NCBI GenBank assembly: GCA_937912115.1
Contig: CALDOI010000049.1
Location: 1 to 64,000 of the forward strand
Length of the DNA stretch: 64,000 nt
Direction: 5' to 3'
DNA from: an uncultured Bacteroidota bacterium
Lineage (GTDB): Bacteria > Bacteroidota > Bacteroidia > Bacteroidales > F082
Positions 1-8,105 of the stretch are shown piece after piece. The position numbers and the translations under genes are program-made. Numbering within the stretch: position 1 is the first letter of the stretch; every line of letters begins with the position of its first letter. The notes beneath the pieces were generated by a model, which saw nothing but the letters and a program-made list of their open reading frames with translations, did no database searches and was not told the DNA's origin.

Positions 1-1307
1 AACCTTTTATTAAAGGATATGGTGCTAAGCCTGCCGGTGCACAGTTCTATCCTGAAAATATGACTGTTGAAGAATTTGAAAAATTTGAAGACCCCAATAA
101 AACCAGTCTTTACACTTTGATTAGAAGAAATAATAAGTCCGGTAAACTCGAAACTGTTTGGTATCACGAAGGATTTAAAGACAGAACACAGAAAGCTGCA
201 GCATTACTTGAAAAAGCTTCTCAATTAGCGGAAGACGAAGGATTTAAAAATTATCTTAATCTAAGGGCTCAGGCACTTCTAACAGATGATTATTTTGCCA
301 GCGATATGGCATGGCTCGACATGAAAGACAACTTAATTGATATGGTTGTTGGTCCTATTGAAAATTACACTGACGGACTATTTGGCTACAAAGCAGCTCA
401 TGAGGCTTTTATATTAATCAAAGATGTTGAATGGAGTGATAAGTTGGCAAAATATGCTCAATATCTTCCTGAACTTCAAAAAGAACTACCTGTTGATCAG
501 GCATACAAAAATGAAGTGCCCGGTTCGGATGCACAATTAAATGCCTATGATGTAATTTATTATGCAGGAGATTGCAATATGGCTACTAAAACTATTGCCA
601 TAAATCTTCCCAACGACGAGCGTGTACAGCTTGAAAAAGGTACACGCAAACTCCAGTTAAAGAATGCAATGCAAGCCAAATTCGATAAAATATTAGTTCC
701 CATAGCTGATGTATTAATTAGTGAAGATCAGCGTAAGCATATCACATTTGATGCTTTTTTCTCGAATACTATGTTCCATGAAGTTGCACATGGAATGGGA
801 ATTAAGAATACTATCAACGGAGTTGGTCCGGTTCGTAAAGCACTTAAAGAAAAGTATTCAGCAATCGAAGAAGGAAAAGCTGATATTCTCGGTTTGTTCC
901 TAGTTACAAAATTAAATGAAATGGGGGTTTTCACAGAAACCGACCTAATGGATAATTACGTAACATTTATGGCCGGTATTTTCCGGTCTGTACGATTTGG
1001 GGCATCAAGTGCTCACGGTATGGCCAATATGCTTCGATTCAAATTCTTCCTCGAGAAAGGTGCTTTCACTCGTAACGAAAATGGTACTTACTACGTAGAT
1101 TTTGATAAGATGAAGGAAGCTTCAAATGAACTAACTGAAAAAATACTTGTTCTTCAGGGCGATGGAAATTATGAATTGGCAAAATCGTGGATTGAGAAAG
1201 ATGGAAATATTAGCCCACAACTTCAGCAAGATCTTGACAGAGTAAATGCTCTGGGTATTCCTTCTGACATATATTTTGAGCAAGGGCCAAGCGTTGTTGG
1301 TTTGTAG
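1..1307 (+). CDS. M49-family dipeptidyl peptidase III-like metallopeptidase, 5' end outside window
   Basis: The frame is open from the first base (codons begin at position 3), so the start lies upstream and only the C-terminal part, about 435 residues, is seen. The zinc motif HEVAHG is at 777-794 and the second motif EEGKAD follows about 30 residues later, the arrangement of M49 peptidases (HExxxH or HExxH plus EExxAD/E). These enzymes release dipeptides from peptide N-termini. The short HExxH form differs from the HELLGH of classical DPP III but is known in some bacterial members. No signal peptide can be assessed. It lies next to an S46 dipeptidyl peptidase, which fits a peptide-feeding lifestyle. 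The family is well supported; the substrate is inferred. Confidence 0.85.
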   Translation, partial: PFIKGYGAKPAGAQFYPENMTVEEFEKFEDPNKTSLYTLIRRNNKSGKLETVWYHEGFKDRTQKAAALLEKASQLAEDEGFKNYLNLRAQALLTDDYFASDMAWLDMKDNLIDMVVGPIENYTDGLFGYKAAHEAFILIKDVEWSDKLAKYAQYLPELQKELPVDQAYKNEVPGSDAQLNAYDVIYYAGDCNMATKTIAINLPNDERVQLEKGTRKLQLKNAMQAKFDKILVPIADVLISEDQRKHITFDAFFSNTMFHEVAHGMGIKNTINGVGPVRKALKEKYSAIEEGKADILGLFLVTKLNEMGVFTETDLMDNYVTFMAGIFRSVRFGASSAHGMANMLRFKFFLEKGAFTRNENGTYYVDFDKMKEASNELTEKILVLQGDGNYELAKSWIEKDGNISPQLQQDLDRVNALGIPSDIYFEQGPSVVGL

Positions 1308-1324
1308 TTCTGGAGGGAAGGTTC

Positions 1325-1645
1325 GAAGGTTGGATGGATGGAAACAATGGAATTGTAAGAATCGAATTAGACAAAAATAAAAATATTAAAGGGGTTTCCG
1401 AGGACTGCAGGTTTGGCAGGAATCGGTTACTCTTTATGTTTTTGTATCCAAAGTTTTATTAGATTGTCCTTTCGAATTAAAAAAATCAGTATCAAATGCA
1501 TTATAGTGTTGAAAATAAACTTATTAATTTGATCAAATCACTACAAAAAAAGAAAAGAGATGATTGGTCAGATAACTTCAATGACGATAACAATAAATGA
1601 AAGATGATGCAATTTTACTACAATCCTACTATTCATCCAACCTTC
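1325..1645. repeat. 12-bp inverted repeat flanking the remnant gene
   Basis: GAAGGTTGGATG at 1325-1336 is repeated as its exact reverse complement at 1634-1645. The outer arms are related more loosely. The pair brackets the degenerate frame at 1405-1600, as expected for a small mobile cassette or a simple intergenic repeat. Confidence 0.6.
1405..1600 (+). pseudogene. Possible remnant of a four-helix-bundle (S23-type) protein gene
   Basis: Reading from 1405 gives LQVWQESVTLYVFVSKVLL followed by an FELKKSVSNAL stretch and a stop at 1504-1506. This resembles the N-terminal half of the small four-helix-bundle proteins common in Bacteroidota. A second frame, shifted by one, from 1511 gives NKLINLIKSLQKKK and stops at 1598-1600, like the end of such a protein. 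The central conserved segment is missing. The match is short and read by eye, so it is tentative. Confidence 0.35.
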
Positions 1646-1665
1646 CAGTCTTCCAGTCTTCCAAC
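1642..1665 (+). repeat. Short tandem repeat, 8-bp unit, about three copies
   Basis: CTTCCAGT occurs at 1642-1649 and 1650-1657, followed by CTTCCAAC at 1658-1665. It overlaps the right arm of the inverted repeat. It is too short to be a CRISPR. Confidence 0.7.
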
Positions 1666-1883
1666 CCCACATATGTCCGAAACAAACAAATACATGTTCG
1701 ATTATGAACACTCGAATGAAATGAACATTGACTCCCAAATTATATACAATTAATTACCATGATGTTATTATAACTGGTATAATTTATGATGATGTCCACT
1801 TTTAATATTTTACCAACATAAACTAAGTAGTTAACTCTGTCAGAGTCTTTAATTAGAATAAGGCAGAAAAAAAATCAAAACGA

Positions 1884-4142
1884 ATGAAAAAATTATCTTA
1901 TTTATTTGCTTTCATTATACTGTTTGGCGGTATAAAAGTAAAAGCCGATGAAGGCATGTGGCTTCCCATTTTTCTTGAGAGATTGAATTATGTGGATATG
2001 GAAAAAATGGGTCTAAAGTTAACCCCGGAAGAAATTTACAGTGTTAATAATGGCAGCTTAAAAGATGCTATTGTAGGTTTGTCCGATGGTCCAACTCCTC
2101 AGGGTTTCTTTTGTACTGGCGAAATAGTATCAAACGAAGGTTTGATGTTTACCAATCACCATTGTGGTTTTGGAAATATCCAAGAGCATAGTAGTGTTGA
2201 CCACGATTATCTTGCTGATGGATTTTGGGCAATGAGTCGTGATGAGGAATTACCCAATGAAGGTCTTTCAGCTTCAATACTATATCGTATGGAAGATATT
2301 ACTGATAGCATTATCCCAAATATAAGCGATACTCTAAAAGGACAAGATCGTAGTGCAGCAATTAAAGAAATTACAACTCGTATTAAAAAGAACGCATCAG
2401 AAGATGGGAAATACAATGTAGTCTTAAAGAGTTTCTTTAGTGGAAATGAGTATTATATGTTTGTTTATGAAGTATATACAGATGTTCGTTTAGTAGGTGC
2501 TCCTCCTTCATCAATTGGAAAATTTGGTGGCGATACCGATAACTGGATGTGGCCACGCCATACCGGTGACTTTAGTATTTTCAGAATCTACACAGCTCCT
2601 GATGGGAGTCCTGCTGAATATTCTGAAGAAAACATTCCTTTAGTACCGAAACATTTTCTTCCTGTAAATCTAGATCCTATTAAAGCAAATGATTTTTCGA
2701 TGATTTGGGGATTCCCGGGAGGAACAGAACGTAATTTAACATCTTCAGGTATTGAGTTTAAAATAAACAACTTTTACCCACCCATTATTGAAGGTTTTGG
2801 TAAAAAGCTTGAAGTATGGAAAGATCATATGAGTAATGATCAGGAAGTTAAAATTAAATATGCTTCAAAATATGCAGGAACTGCAAATGGTTGGAAACTG
2901 TTTATTGGTCAGATGAAAGGAATTAAAGACCTTGATTTATATAATGAAAAGAAGGCATTTGAAGATAGTTTCCAAACTTGGGTTGAAGAAGATCAGGCAA
3001 GAAAAGAAAAATATGGAGATGTACTTGAGGTTTTATACCAATCAAATAAAGATAAAGCTGATGGCTTCTCCACTATGATATTAGCCAGTCTTACCGGAAT
3101 TGGAGGTACGGAATTATTGGGTTATGCAAGTGATTTTTCTGCATTAAAATCATTCATGGAAGGATACAAAGAGGAGAAGGACAAAAAGAAGAAAGAGAAA
3201 AAACTTGAGCAAATTGATAAAGAGGTTGCAAAACTAAAAGAAGGAATAACAGGTCAATTTGAGAATTATGATATGGCAACAGATGAAGATGTATTTGCTG
3301 CTTTAACAGAATTATATTTTACTAAAGTTCCCAAAGAAATGCAACCTGAACTGCTTGTTGATCTGGTTAAAAAGTTCAAAGGAAATTATAATGAAATAGC
3401 AGCCTATGTTTTTGAAAAATCAAATTTCTCAACTGAAGCAAAAGTTCAAGCGTTTCTTGAGAAGCCATCATTAAAAACATTAGATAAAGATCCTGCCTTT
3501 GTTCTTGCTTCAGAGTTTAGGACTTCAATAATGGCAGCTTCGGGCAATATTAAAAGAGGTGGTGATGAAGTAGAAACTGCCAACAGACTTTTTGTTGAAG
3601 GTATTAGAGAAATGCAGCCAGACAAAAAGTTTTATCCTGATGCTAATTCAACACTAAGATTTTCTTATGGCAAAGTATTGGATTATTATCCTAAGGATGC
3701 TGTACATTTTGATTACGTTACTCACCTTAGCGGAGTAATTGCCAAAGAAGACCCTGAAAATGATGAGTTTATTGTTCCAGCAAAGCTTGTTGAATTGTAC
3801 AATGATAAAGATTATGGAAGATACGGGCAGGATGATAAAATGATAGTTTGCTATCTTTCTAATAACGATATCACCGGAGGTAATTCCGGATCACCCGTTA
3901 TGAATGGTAATGGTGAGCTCAAGGGAATTGCATTTGATGGTAACTGGGAAGCCATGAGCAGCGACATTGCTTTTTCCCCGAAACTCCAGCGAACAATTGT
4001 TGTAGACATTAATTATGTGCTTTTCATTATTGACAAATTTGCCGGAGCAAAACATCTTATTGATGAGCTATCAATTGTTGTAACACCACCTACTCCAGTA
4101 TCTGTGCCATTGGAAGAAGAGGTTGAGGTAATAATGAACTAA
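1884..4142 (+). CDS. S46-family dipeptidyl peptidase (DPP7-type)
   Basis: This 752-residue serine peptidase starts with a signal peptide (about residues 1-21, cut before DEGMW) and is expected in the periplasm. The S46 triad is visible: His in TNHHCG (near residue 91), Asp in GGDTDNW (near 219) and Ser in GGNSGSP (near 667). S46 enzymes release N-terminal dipeptides for growth on peptides. Eighteen residues after the catalytic Ser lies Gly (AFDGNWE). In characterised members Gly here goes with DPP7 (hydrophobic P1) and Arg with DPP11 (Asp/Glu P1), so DPP7-like specificity is inferred. The chain is about 30-40 residues longer than usual because of a Pro/Glu-rich tail. A terminator follows at 4161. 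Confidence 0.93.
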   Translation: MKKLSYLFAFIILFGGIKVKADEGMWLPIFLERLNYVDMEKMGLKLTPEEIYSVNNGSLKDAIVGLSDGPTPQGFFCTGEIVSNEGLMFTNHHCGFGNIQEHSSVDHDYLADGFWAMSRDEELPNEGLSASILYRMEDITDSIIPNISDTLKGQDRSAAIKEITTRIKKNASEDGKYNVVLKSFFSGNEYYMFVYEVYTDVRLVGAPPSSIGKFGGDTDNWMWPRHTGDFSIFRIYTAPDGSPAEYSEENIPLVPKHFLPVNLDPIKANDFSMIWGFPGGTERNLTSSGIEFKINNFYPPIIEGFGKKLEVWKDHMSNDQEVKIKYASKYAGTANGWKLFIGQMKGIKDLDLYNEKKAFEDSFQTWVEEDQARKEKYGDVLEVLYQSNKDKADGFSTMILASLTGIGGTELLGYASDFSALKSFMEGYKEEKDKKKKEKKLEQIDKEVAKLKEGITGQFENYDMATDEDVFAALTELYFTKVPKEMQPELLVDLVKKFKGNYNEIAAYVFEKSNFSTEAKVQAFLEKPSLKTLDKDPAFVLASEFRTSIMAASGNIKRGGDEVETANRLFVEGIREMQPDKKFYPDANSTLRFSYGKVLDYYPKDAVHFDYVTHLSGVIAKEDPENDEFIVPAKLVELYNDKDYGRYGQDDKMIVCYLSNNDITGGNSGSPVMNGNGELKGIAFDGNWEAMSSDIAFSPKLQRTIVVDINYVLFIIDKFAGAKHLIDELSIVVTPPTPVSVPLEEEVEVIMN

Positions 4143-4160
4143 CATTGATTTTTTAATAGA

Positions 4161-4196
4161 AAAAGCCGTTTTGAACATTATCAAGACGGCTTTTTT
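4161..4196 (+). terminator. Rho-independent terminator after the S46 peptidase
   Basis: A 12-bp stem (4161-4172 with 4183-4194, one G-T pair) encloses a 10-nt loop and runs into a T tract. Its arms are A-rich and T-rich, so it may also serve the convergent mobB gene. Confidence 0.85.
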
Positions 4197-4218
4197 ATTA
4201 CCCTTATTAATAAAGAAA

Positions 4219-4794
4219 CTATTTCATATTGAGAGTATTTTGCATAACTTTTTTAATTTGCCATTCACCGGAATTGTAATTCACCTGAGAATTAATGGCC
4301 TCTAGAGAAAAATCTTCTTGTAGTATTATTTCATTGGCCCTATCCAAATTCGAAATATATGACTCTTTTGTTTCATCAGCATTTTCACCTACAACCAGAA
4401 TGTGATACCCTGGATTATAAGAACTGGCAAAGGCCCCTGACTCACAAACAATCGGAGAGTTTTCTGGAATCAACTTTCTAAGTACGTTGTATATTAAAGG
4501 AAGGTCATTATCGGTACACCGAACAAAGTAAACTGAAGAAGCTCCGGCAACTAACATTCGCGAACTGTCCTTTCCTGATCTTGTATCAAGTTCACGATAA
4601 ATACTAAATCTGTGATCTTCATAAACAAGCACCTGTTTATTTTCGGTTATGTGAAAATGAGGTGAAATCTTCAATCCAGTTACCTGACCCATCTTTGCCA
4701 ACTGACTTATAATATGACAGGCTACAGTAGTTTTCCCGCAATTACGACCAGAACCGGATATCAAAATAATGTCGTTATAATTAATTTTCTCCAT
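4219..4794 (-). CDS. mobB: MobB-like P-loop NTPase (molybdopterin-guanine dinucleotide biosynthesis protein B family)
   Basis: This is a small P-loop protein of about 191 residues with Walker A GSGRNCGKTT at its N-terminus, as in MobB, which assists MobA in attaching GMP to molybdopterin. The ATG at 4794 is chosen: it lies 2 nt after the stop of tauE, whereas the frame extends upstream only to a TTG inside tauE. The gene is thus translationally linked to tauE and sits behind the same structured leader. The C-terminal half is diverged from textbook MobB, so another cofactor- or metal-related NTPase role is possible. A mobA homologue occurs at 20.3 kb. Confidence 0.65.
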   Translation of the reverse strand: MEKINYNDIILISGSGRNCGKTTVACHIISQLAKMGQVTGLKISPHFHITENKQVLVYEDHRFSIYRELDTRSGKDSSRMLVAGASSVYFVRCTDNDLPLIYNVLRKLIPENSPIVCESGAFASSYNPGYHILVVGENADETKESYISNLDRANEIILQEDFSLEAINSQVNYNSGEWQIKKVMQNTLNMK

Positions 4795-4796
4795 AT

Positions 4797-5543
4797 CTAC
4801 AAAATCCAAAACAATTTAATACTTGCTAATAATAATACAAAAGCGAGTACATACCTCAACCTAACCAATGAAAACTTGTAGCTGCCGCTATAGGCTCCTA
4901 ATATGCCGCCAACCAGGGCAACAATTACCCAGGTCAACAATTGAGGGCTGAAACTTATATCAGTTGTTAATAGTCCAAAAATTCCGGCAGCAGAGTTTAA
5001 GAAAATAAAAATAGCAGAAATTGCGGCTGTTTCTTTAACATTTGCCCATCCCATTAAAAGCAATATTGGACTCAAAATAATACCTCCGCCAATTCCTATC
5101 AATCCAGAGAGAAATCCCAATAACGCTCCAATTATTAGAGCTATAATGAAGTTGAATGGTATAATTTGCTGCTGATTTTTATTAGGTGGATAGACCATCC
5201 TGGCAACAGCAACAATTAAAAATACTCCTAGTATATACTTAAATAACTGAGGATCTATGAAAATACGAGCGCCAATAAACGCCATTGGTATTGATCCTAT
5301 AATAAAGGGAAGTAATAATTTTATCTTAAAATATCCACTTTTATAATATGCATAAAACGAAACTCCGGCTACAAAAAGGTTTAATGTTAGCGCTGAAGCT
5401 CTCATGAAAATTGTGGAAACACCAAACAAAGCCATCAAGGCCAGATACCCACTGGCTCCTCCGTGTCCAACAGAAGCATACATGAAAGCCACTATGAATA
5501 ATGCAAACAAAAACAATATGTTGAATTCCATAAATACAAGCAT
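4797..5543 (-). CDS. TauE/SafE-family membrane exporter (sulfite exporter family)
   Basis: The product has about 248 residues and roughly eight hydrophobic helices in two repeated halves. It carries the family signature SVGHGGASGYLAL near the N-terminus and GLIGIGGGIILSP in the second half. TauE/SafE proteins move sulfite, sulfoacetate or other small organic anions across the inner membrane. The ATG at 5543 is chosen because a GGAG sits 8 nt upstream and because the longer frame (to 5681) reads through the structured RNA leader. The gene is cotranscribed with mobB. The substrate is unknown. The cysteate synthase at 17.7 kb would use sulfite, but a link is speculative. Confidence 0.85.
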   Translation of the reverse strand: MLVFMEFNILFLFALFIVAFMYASVGHGGASGYLALMALFGVSTIFMRASALTLNLFVAGVSFYAYYKSGYFKIKLLLPFIIGSIPMAFIGARIFIDPQLFKYILGVFLIVAVARMVYPPNKNQQQIIPFNFIIALIIGALLGFLSGLIGIGGGIILSPILLLMGWANVKETAAISAIFIFLNSAAGIFGLLTTDISFSPQLLTWVIVALVGGILGAYSGSYKFSLVRLRYVLAFVLLLASIKLFWIL

Positions 5544-5546
5544 TAC

Positions 5547-5716
5547 AAAACTCCGCCTACAATGGAAATGGGTGAAACAATCCCATGGATTGTTAACATA
5601 CCTCCTTTCCAAGTCATTCTGCAATAGCAGAAATCGGGAGGATGATTGGTTTCCCTGACATCCCATCGGCACTATTTCCATGTGTAGCTACATTTAGGAA
5701 AAGCACTCGGAGTTTT
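5547..5716 (-). ncRNA. Structured leader RNA upstream of tauE-mobB, candidate riboswitch (possibly Moco-type)
   Basis: The 170-nt leader folds into nested helices. The outer stem is a perfect 9-bp pairing (5708-5716 with 5547-5555), followed by a perfect 8-bp helix (5674-5681 with 5562-5569). Inside are a branch closed by CCTCC/GGAGG (5601-5605 with 5637-5641) holding a TTCTGC/GCAGAA hairpin (5617-5632), a GGATG/CATCC hairpin (5640-5663) and an 8-bp hairpin (5576-5594). The 3' strand of the outer stem contains the GGAG ribosome-binding site of tauE, so folding would hide it. The downstream mobB and the elements CCTCCCG and GGAAAGG recall the molybdenum-cofactor riboswitch. The structure is clear; the ligand is a guess. 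Confidence 0.65.
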
Positions 5717-5854
5717 TAATATTATAAATAATGTGCTTAATAAAGCACTGACAAAAGTAGTTCTTTTTTAAGTTGTACCCAATTATCCCAAACTGCATTT
5801 TACCCATTCATATTCAATCAAAAACATTAAAATTTTAAAATAAATGCAAAAATG

Positions 5855-5886
5855 TTTTCATATATCTAAACGATTGTTTAGTTTTG
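5855..5886 (+). promoter_or_regulatory. Promoter of the tetR gene
   Basis: The -7 box TAGTTTTG (5879-5886) matches TAnnTTTG and a T-rich -33 element lies at 5855-5858, 20 nt upstream. The TetR operator at 5866-5881 fills the spacer, which predicts autorepression. Confidence 0.6.
5866..5881. promoter_or_regulatory. TetR operator, copy 1 (autoregulatory)
   Basis: CTAAACGATTGTTTAG is an imperfect palindrome lying over the tetR promoter. A one-base variant occurs at 6486-6501. Two copies flanking a TetR gene are the usual sign of its binding site. Confidence 0.75.
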
Positions 5887-5903
5887 TCGTTTATAAAAGC
5901 ATA

Positions 5904-6467
5904 ATGGCAAGAAAAAAGGAATATATAGAAGAAGAAGTAATTGAGAAAGCAATGAATTTATTCTGGCGAAATGGCTATGAATCAACATCTATGCAAATGC
6001 TTGAAAAAGAAATGGGCATAAACAAGTTTTCTATATACGCTAGTTTTGGAAATAAAAATGGCATATTTCTTAAAAGTTTAAATTGCTATAAGCTGAAGTT
6101 AAACGCACTTATAGATAAGTTGAAAGCTTCTGAAAATGGAATCGAAGGCATAAAGCAATACTTCTTCGACTTTATTGAGTTCTCAAAAGAAACAGAATTT
6201 GGTAAAGGCTGTTTAGTAACCAACACTGCGAATGAAATTGGAGAAGATGCAGACGACAAGATAAAAGAGGCATTGTCAGTATTCACAAACGAAGTAAAAC
6301 AAGTATTTACAAACAATTTAAAACAAAATAAAACCAAGGACACAATAACAATTGAGCAACAAGCAGATTTTTTAATTATTTCTATGTTTGGTTTGTCTTC
6401 CGCGACAAGATTATTTAGTAACACACAACTTAATAATTACATAGAGAATATATTTAAAAAATTATAA
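5904..6467 (+). CDS. TetR/AcrR-family transcriptional regulator
   Basis: The protein has 187 residues. The N-terminal helix-turn-helix is typical (EEEVIEKAMNLFWRNGYEST, then MGINKFSIYASFGNKNGIF), followed by a helical ligand domain. The ATG at 5904 is chosen: an upstream ATG at 5844 lies before the promoter, and family members begin a few residues ahead of the first helix. It probably represses itself and the peroxiredoxin gene downstream through the two matching operators at 5866 and 6486. The inducer cannot be told from sequence; the redox partner suggests an electrophile or oxidant. Confidence 0.9.
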   Translation: MARKKEYIEEEVIEKAMNLFWRNGYESTSMQMLEKEMGINKFSIYASFGNKNGIFLKSLNCYKLKLNALIDKLKASENGIEGIKQYFFDFIEFSKETEFGKGCLVTNTANEIGEDADDKIKEALSVFTNEVKQVFTNNLKQNKTKDTITIEQQADFLIISMFGLSSATRLFSNTQLNNYIENIFKKL

Positions 6468-6485
6468 TATTTTTTTAGCTTAAAA

Positions 6486-6501
6486 CTAAATGATTGTTTA
6501 G
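6486..6501. promoter_or_regulatory. TetR operator, copy 2 (upstream of the peroxiredoxin)
   Basis: CTAAATGATTGTTTAG differs from the first operator by one base and lies 119 bp upstream of the next start codon, so this gene is the likely regulon member. Confidence 0.7.
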
Positions 6502-6619
6502 TTAATTAATAATTCGTAACGCAATAGTAATTATGAACAAAGTATTATTTTTTCGATATTAAATCTAATTATTATAAAAAAACAAAGTGATAATTCAATA
6601 AATAATAAAAATCAACAAT

Positions 6620-7393
6620 ATGCAATCAATTAAATTTTTATCCTTAAGTTTTTTGCTTTTAATGGCTTATTCCTGCCACAATAAAGGCTCGCAAAAAAAC
6701 AATCAACAATCAACAAAAGAAGTAAATACAATGGAAATAACTGAAAAAGCAACACTTAAATCGATGCTTGACGAAAAGAAGAAAAATTTTGAATTAAACG
6801 CTGACGATTATAAAAAGAAAATATATAAGGAAGGAATTGAATCGGTTGAGAACAGCGGAATATTGGACAAAGCTTTGAAAGTAGGTGACCTTGCCCCTAA
6901 CTTTAAACTAAACAATGCACTTGGGAAACCAGTAGAATTGTATCAGTATTTGAAAAAGGGAAAAGTAGTTTTAACATGGTACAGAGGCGGTTGGTGTCCT
7001 TATTGTAATTTAACGCTTCATCAACTACAACTGGAATTACCGCAATTCGAAGCAAATGGTGCTAACCTTATTGCATTAACTCCGGAATTACCCGATAAAT
7101 CATTAAGTACATCAGAGAAACACGATTTAAAATTTGAAGTACTTAGTGATATAGGAAATGAAATCGCAAAAGAATATGGTATTGTGTTTAAGTTAACCAA
7201 TGATGTTGCTAGTGCCTACAATAAGTCTTTTGGTATGAATGAGTATAACGGTGATGAATCAAACGAATTACCCTTGGCAGCAACATATATTATTGATGAA
7301 GATGGAAAGATAGTTTATGCATTTTTGGATGCAGACTATCGTAATAGAGCAGAACCTGACGAACTAACTGGATTTTTAAAATTAAATAAATAA
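6620..7393 (+). CDS. Lipoprotein peroxiredoxin-like (AhpC/TSA, redoxin) protein
   Basis: The protein has 257 residues. A lipoprotein signal ends at Cys19 (LLMAYSC), placing it on a membrane facing the periplasm. A redoxin domain covers about residues 85-255, with the redox motif GGWCPYC near residue 125 and downstream segments typical of the peroxiredoxin-like family with a WCxxC site. Such proteins reduce peroxides or disulfides with thiols. A second ATG (MEITEK, 6731) could give a cytoplasmic form, but the lipobox favours the first. Control by the upstream TetR is inferred from the operators. Confidence 0.85.
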   Translation: MQSIKFLSLSFLLLMAYSCHNKGSQKNNQQSTKEVNTMEITEKATLKSMLDEKKKNFELNADDYKKKIYKEGIESVENSGILDKALKVGDLAPNFKLNNALGKPVELYQYLKKGKVVLTWYRGGWCPYCNLTLHQLQLELPQFEANGANLIALTPELPDKSLSTSEKHDLKFEVLSDIGNEIAKEYGIVFKLTNDVASAYNKSFGMNEYNGDESNELPLAATYIIDEDGKIVYAFLDADYRNRAEPDELTGFLKLNK

Positions 7394-7476
7394 CTGGGGA
7401 CCACATTTTGTATAAGTAATGACAGGTAAAGTGATAACTATCTACGTTTATATTCCGCTCAAACTGCGTATCGGTT

Positions 7477-7504
7477 TGGCAGGAAATTGCAACGCAATCT
7501 GCCA
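7477..7504. repeat. Imperfect hairpin between the peroxiredoxin and tfoX-like genes
   Basis: TGGCAG (7477-7482) pairs with CTGCCA (7499-7504), with an inner TTGC/GCAA pairing (7487-7490 with 7494-7497). It has no T tract, so it is not a standard terminator. The rest of the 208-bp convergent gap (7394-7601) shows no gene. Confidence 0.45.
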
Positions 7505-7601
7505 CTACTCTTAAAATTTAACATTGAAACTCAGAGTATCTTGAAGGACTATTTTATTGTCAATCCGAGAATAAAAATGGCAGGGGGAATATCTAAATCT
7601 C

Positions 7602-7946
7602 TTATTTCTTCTTCTTGCTTGATCTGGCAAAGGGATTATTATCAAGACACAATTGTATCCAATATTCAAGGTCTTCGTCCATATCAACACTTATAGGTTC
7701 AACAAAAACCCATCCTTTCATTGGTCTGCCTGTGAAATCCATTTCATTACAACCATCCAATTTTAGGGCATCTTCATAAACATCAGGTCCAATACGCGCC
7801 ATTAGGTTATTCTTTACAATTCCTATACACATCTTTCCATCAACCATATAAGTCAGACCGCCCATCATTTTTTTGGCCTCAAAGTTCACTCGTTTATCGT
7901 TTAGGATTTTGACAATACGTTCGGCAAGAAATTCATCGTAAGCCAT
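7602..7946 (-). CDS. TfoX/Sxy N-terminal-domain family protein
   Basis: The protein has 114 residues and matches the TfoX N-terminal domain: AERIVKIL, KKMMGGLTYMVDGKMCIG, LMARIGPD, MKGWVFVEP and the lysine-rich end. In gamma-proteobacteria Sxy/TfoX controls competence. Stand-alone single-domain homologues in Bacteroidota have no established role, so the name describes the fold only. It has its own ATG, no close partner on its strand, and converges on the peroxiredoxin gene. Confidence 0.85.
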   Translation of the reverse strand: MAYDEFLAERIVKILNDKRVNFEAKKMMGGLTYMVDGKMCIGIVKNNLMARIGPDVYEDALKLDGCNEMDFTGRPMKGWVFVEPISVDMDEDLEYWIQLCLDNNPFARSSKKKK

Positions 7947-8105
7947 CGTTTGTTATAAGTTAATTGTAATATGTTAACCTTTATGATGTATCGTGTGTTT
8001 CAATTAGACGATTATTGCAATAAATCAACTTATCCTATAAACCAAATATAATAGACAATTCGTTATTTAACAATTGTACTATTCGTTCAATTCCAGGAAA
8101 AGGCA

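Larger units (their letters stand above)
1308..1883. other. 576-bp intergenic region with a decayed gene between inverted repeats
   Basis: There is no intact gene here. The stretch holds a short degenerate coding remnant (1405-1600) flanked by a 12-bp perfect inverted repeat (1325-1336 and 1634-1645) and an 8-bp unit repeated near the right end. The part from about 1680 to 1883 is AT-rich leader for the following peptidase, in which I cannot place a convincing promoter. Confidence 0.7.

Noticed and set aside
1642-1665. Tandem CTTCCAGT units considered as a CRISPR fragment
   Set aside because: The units are 8 bp with no spacers, and no cas gene is present.
5544-5681. N-terminal extension of the TauE protein by 46 residues
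   Set aside because: The region forms conserved-looking RNA helices, and a GGAG precedes the ATG at 5543, so it is leader rather than coding.
7487-7696. 69-codon frame overlapping the end of the tfoX-like gene
   Set aside because: It lies antisense to a recognised gene and across a hairpin, with no domain.
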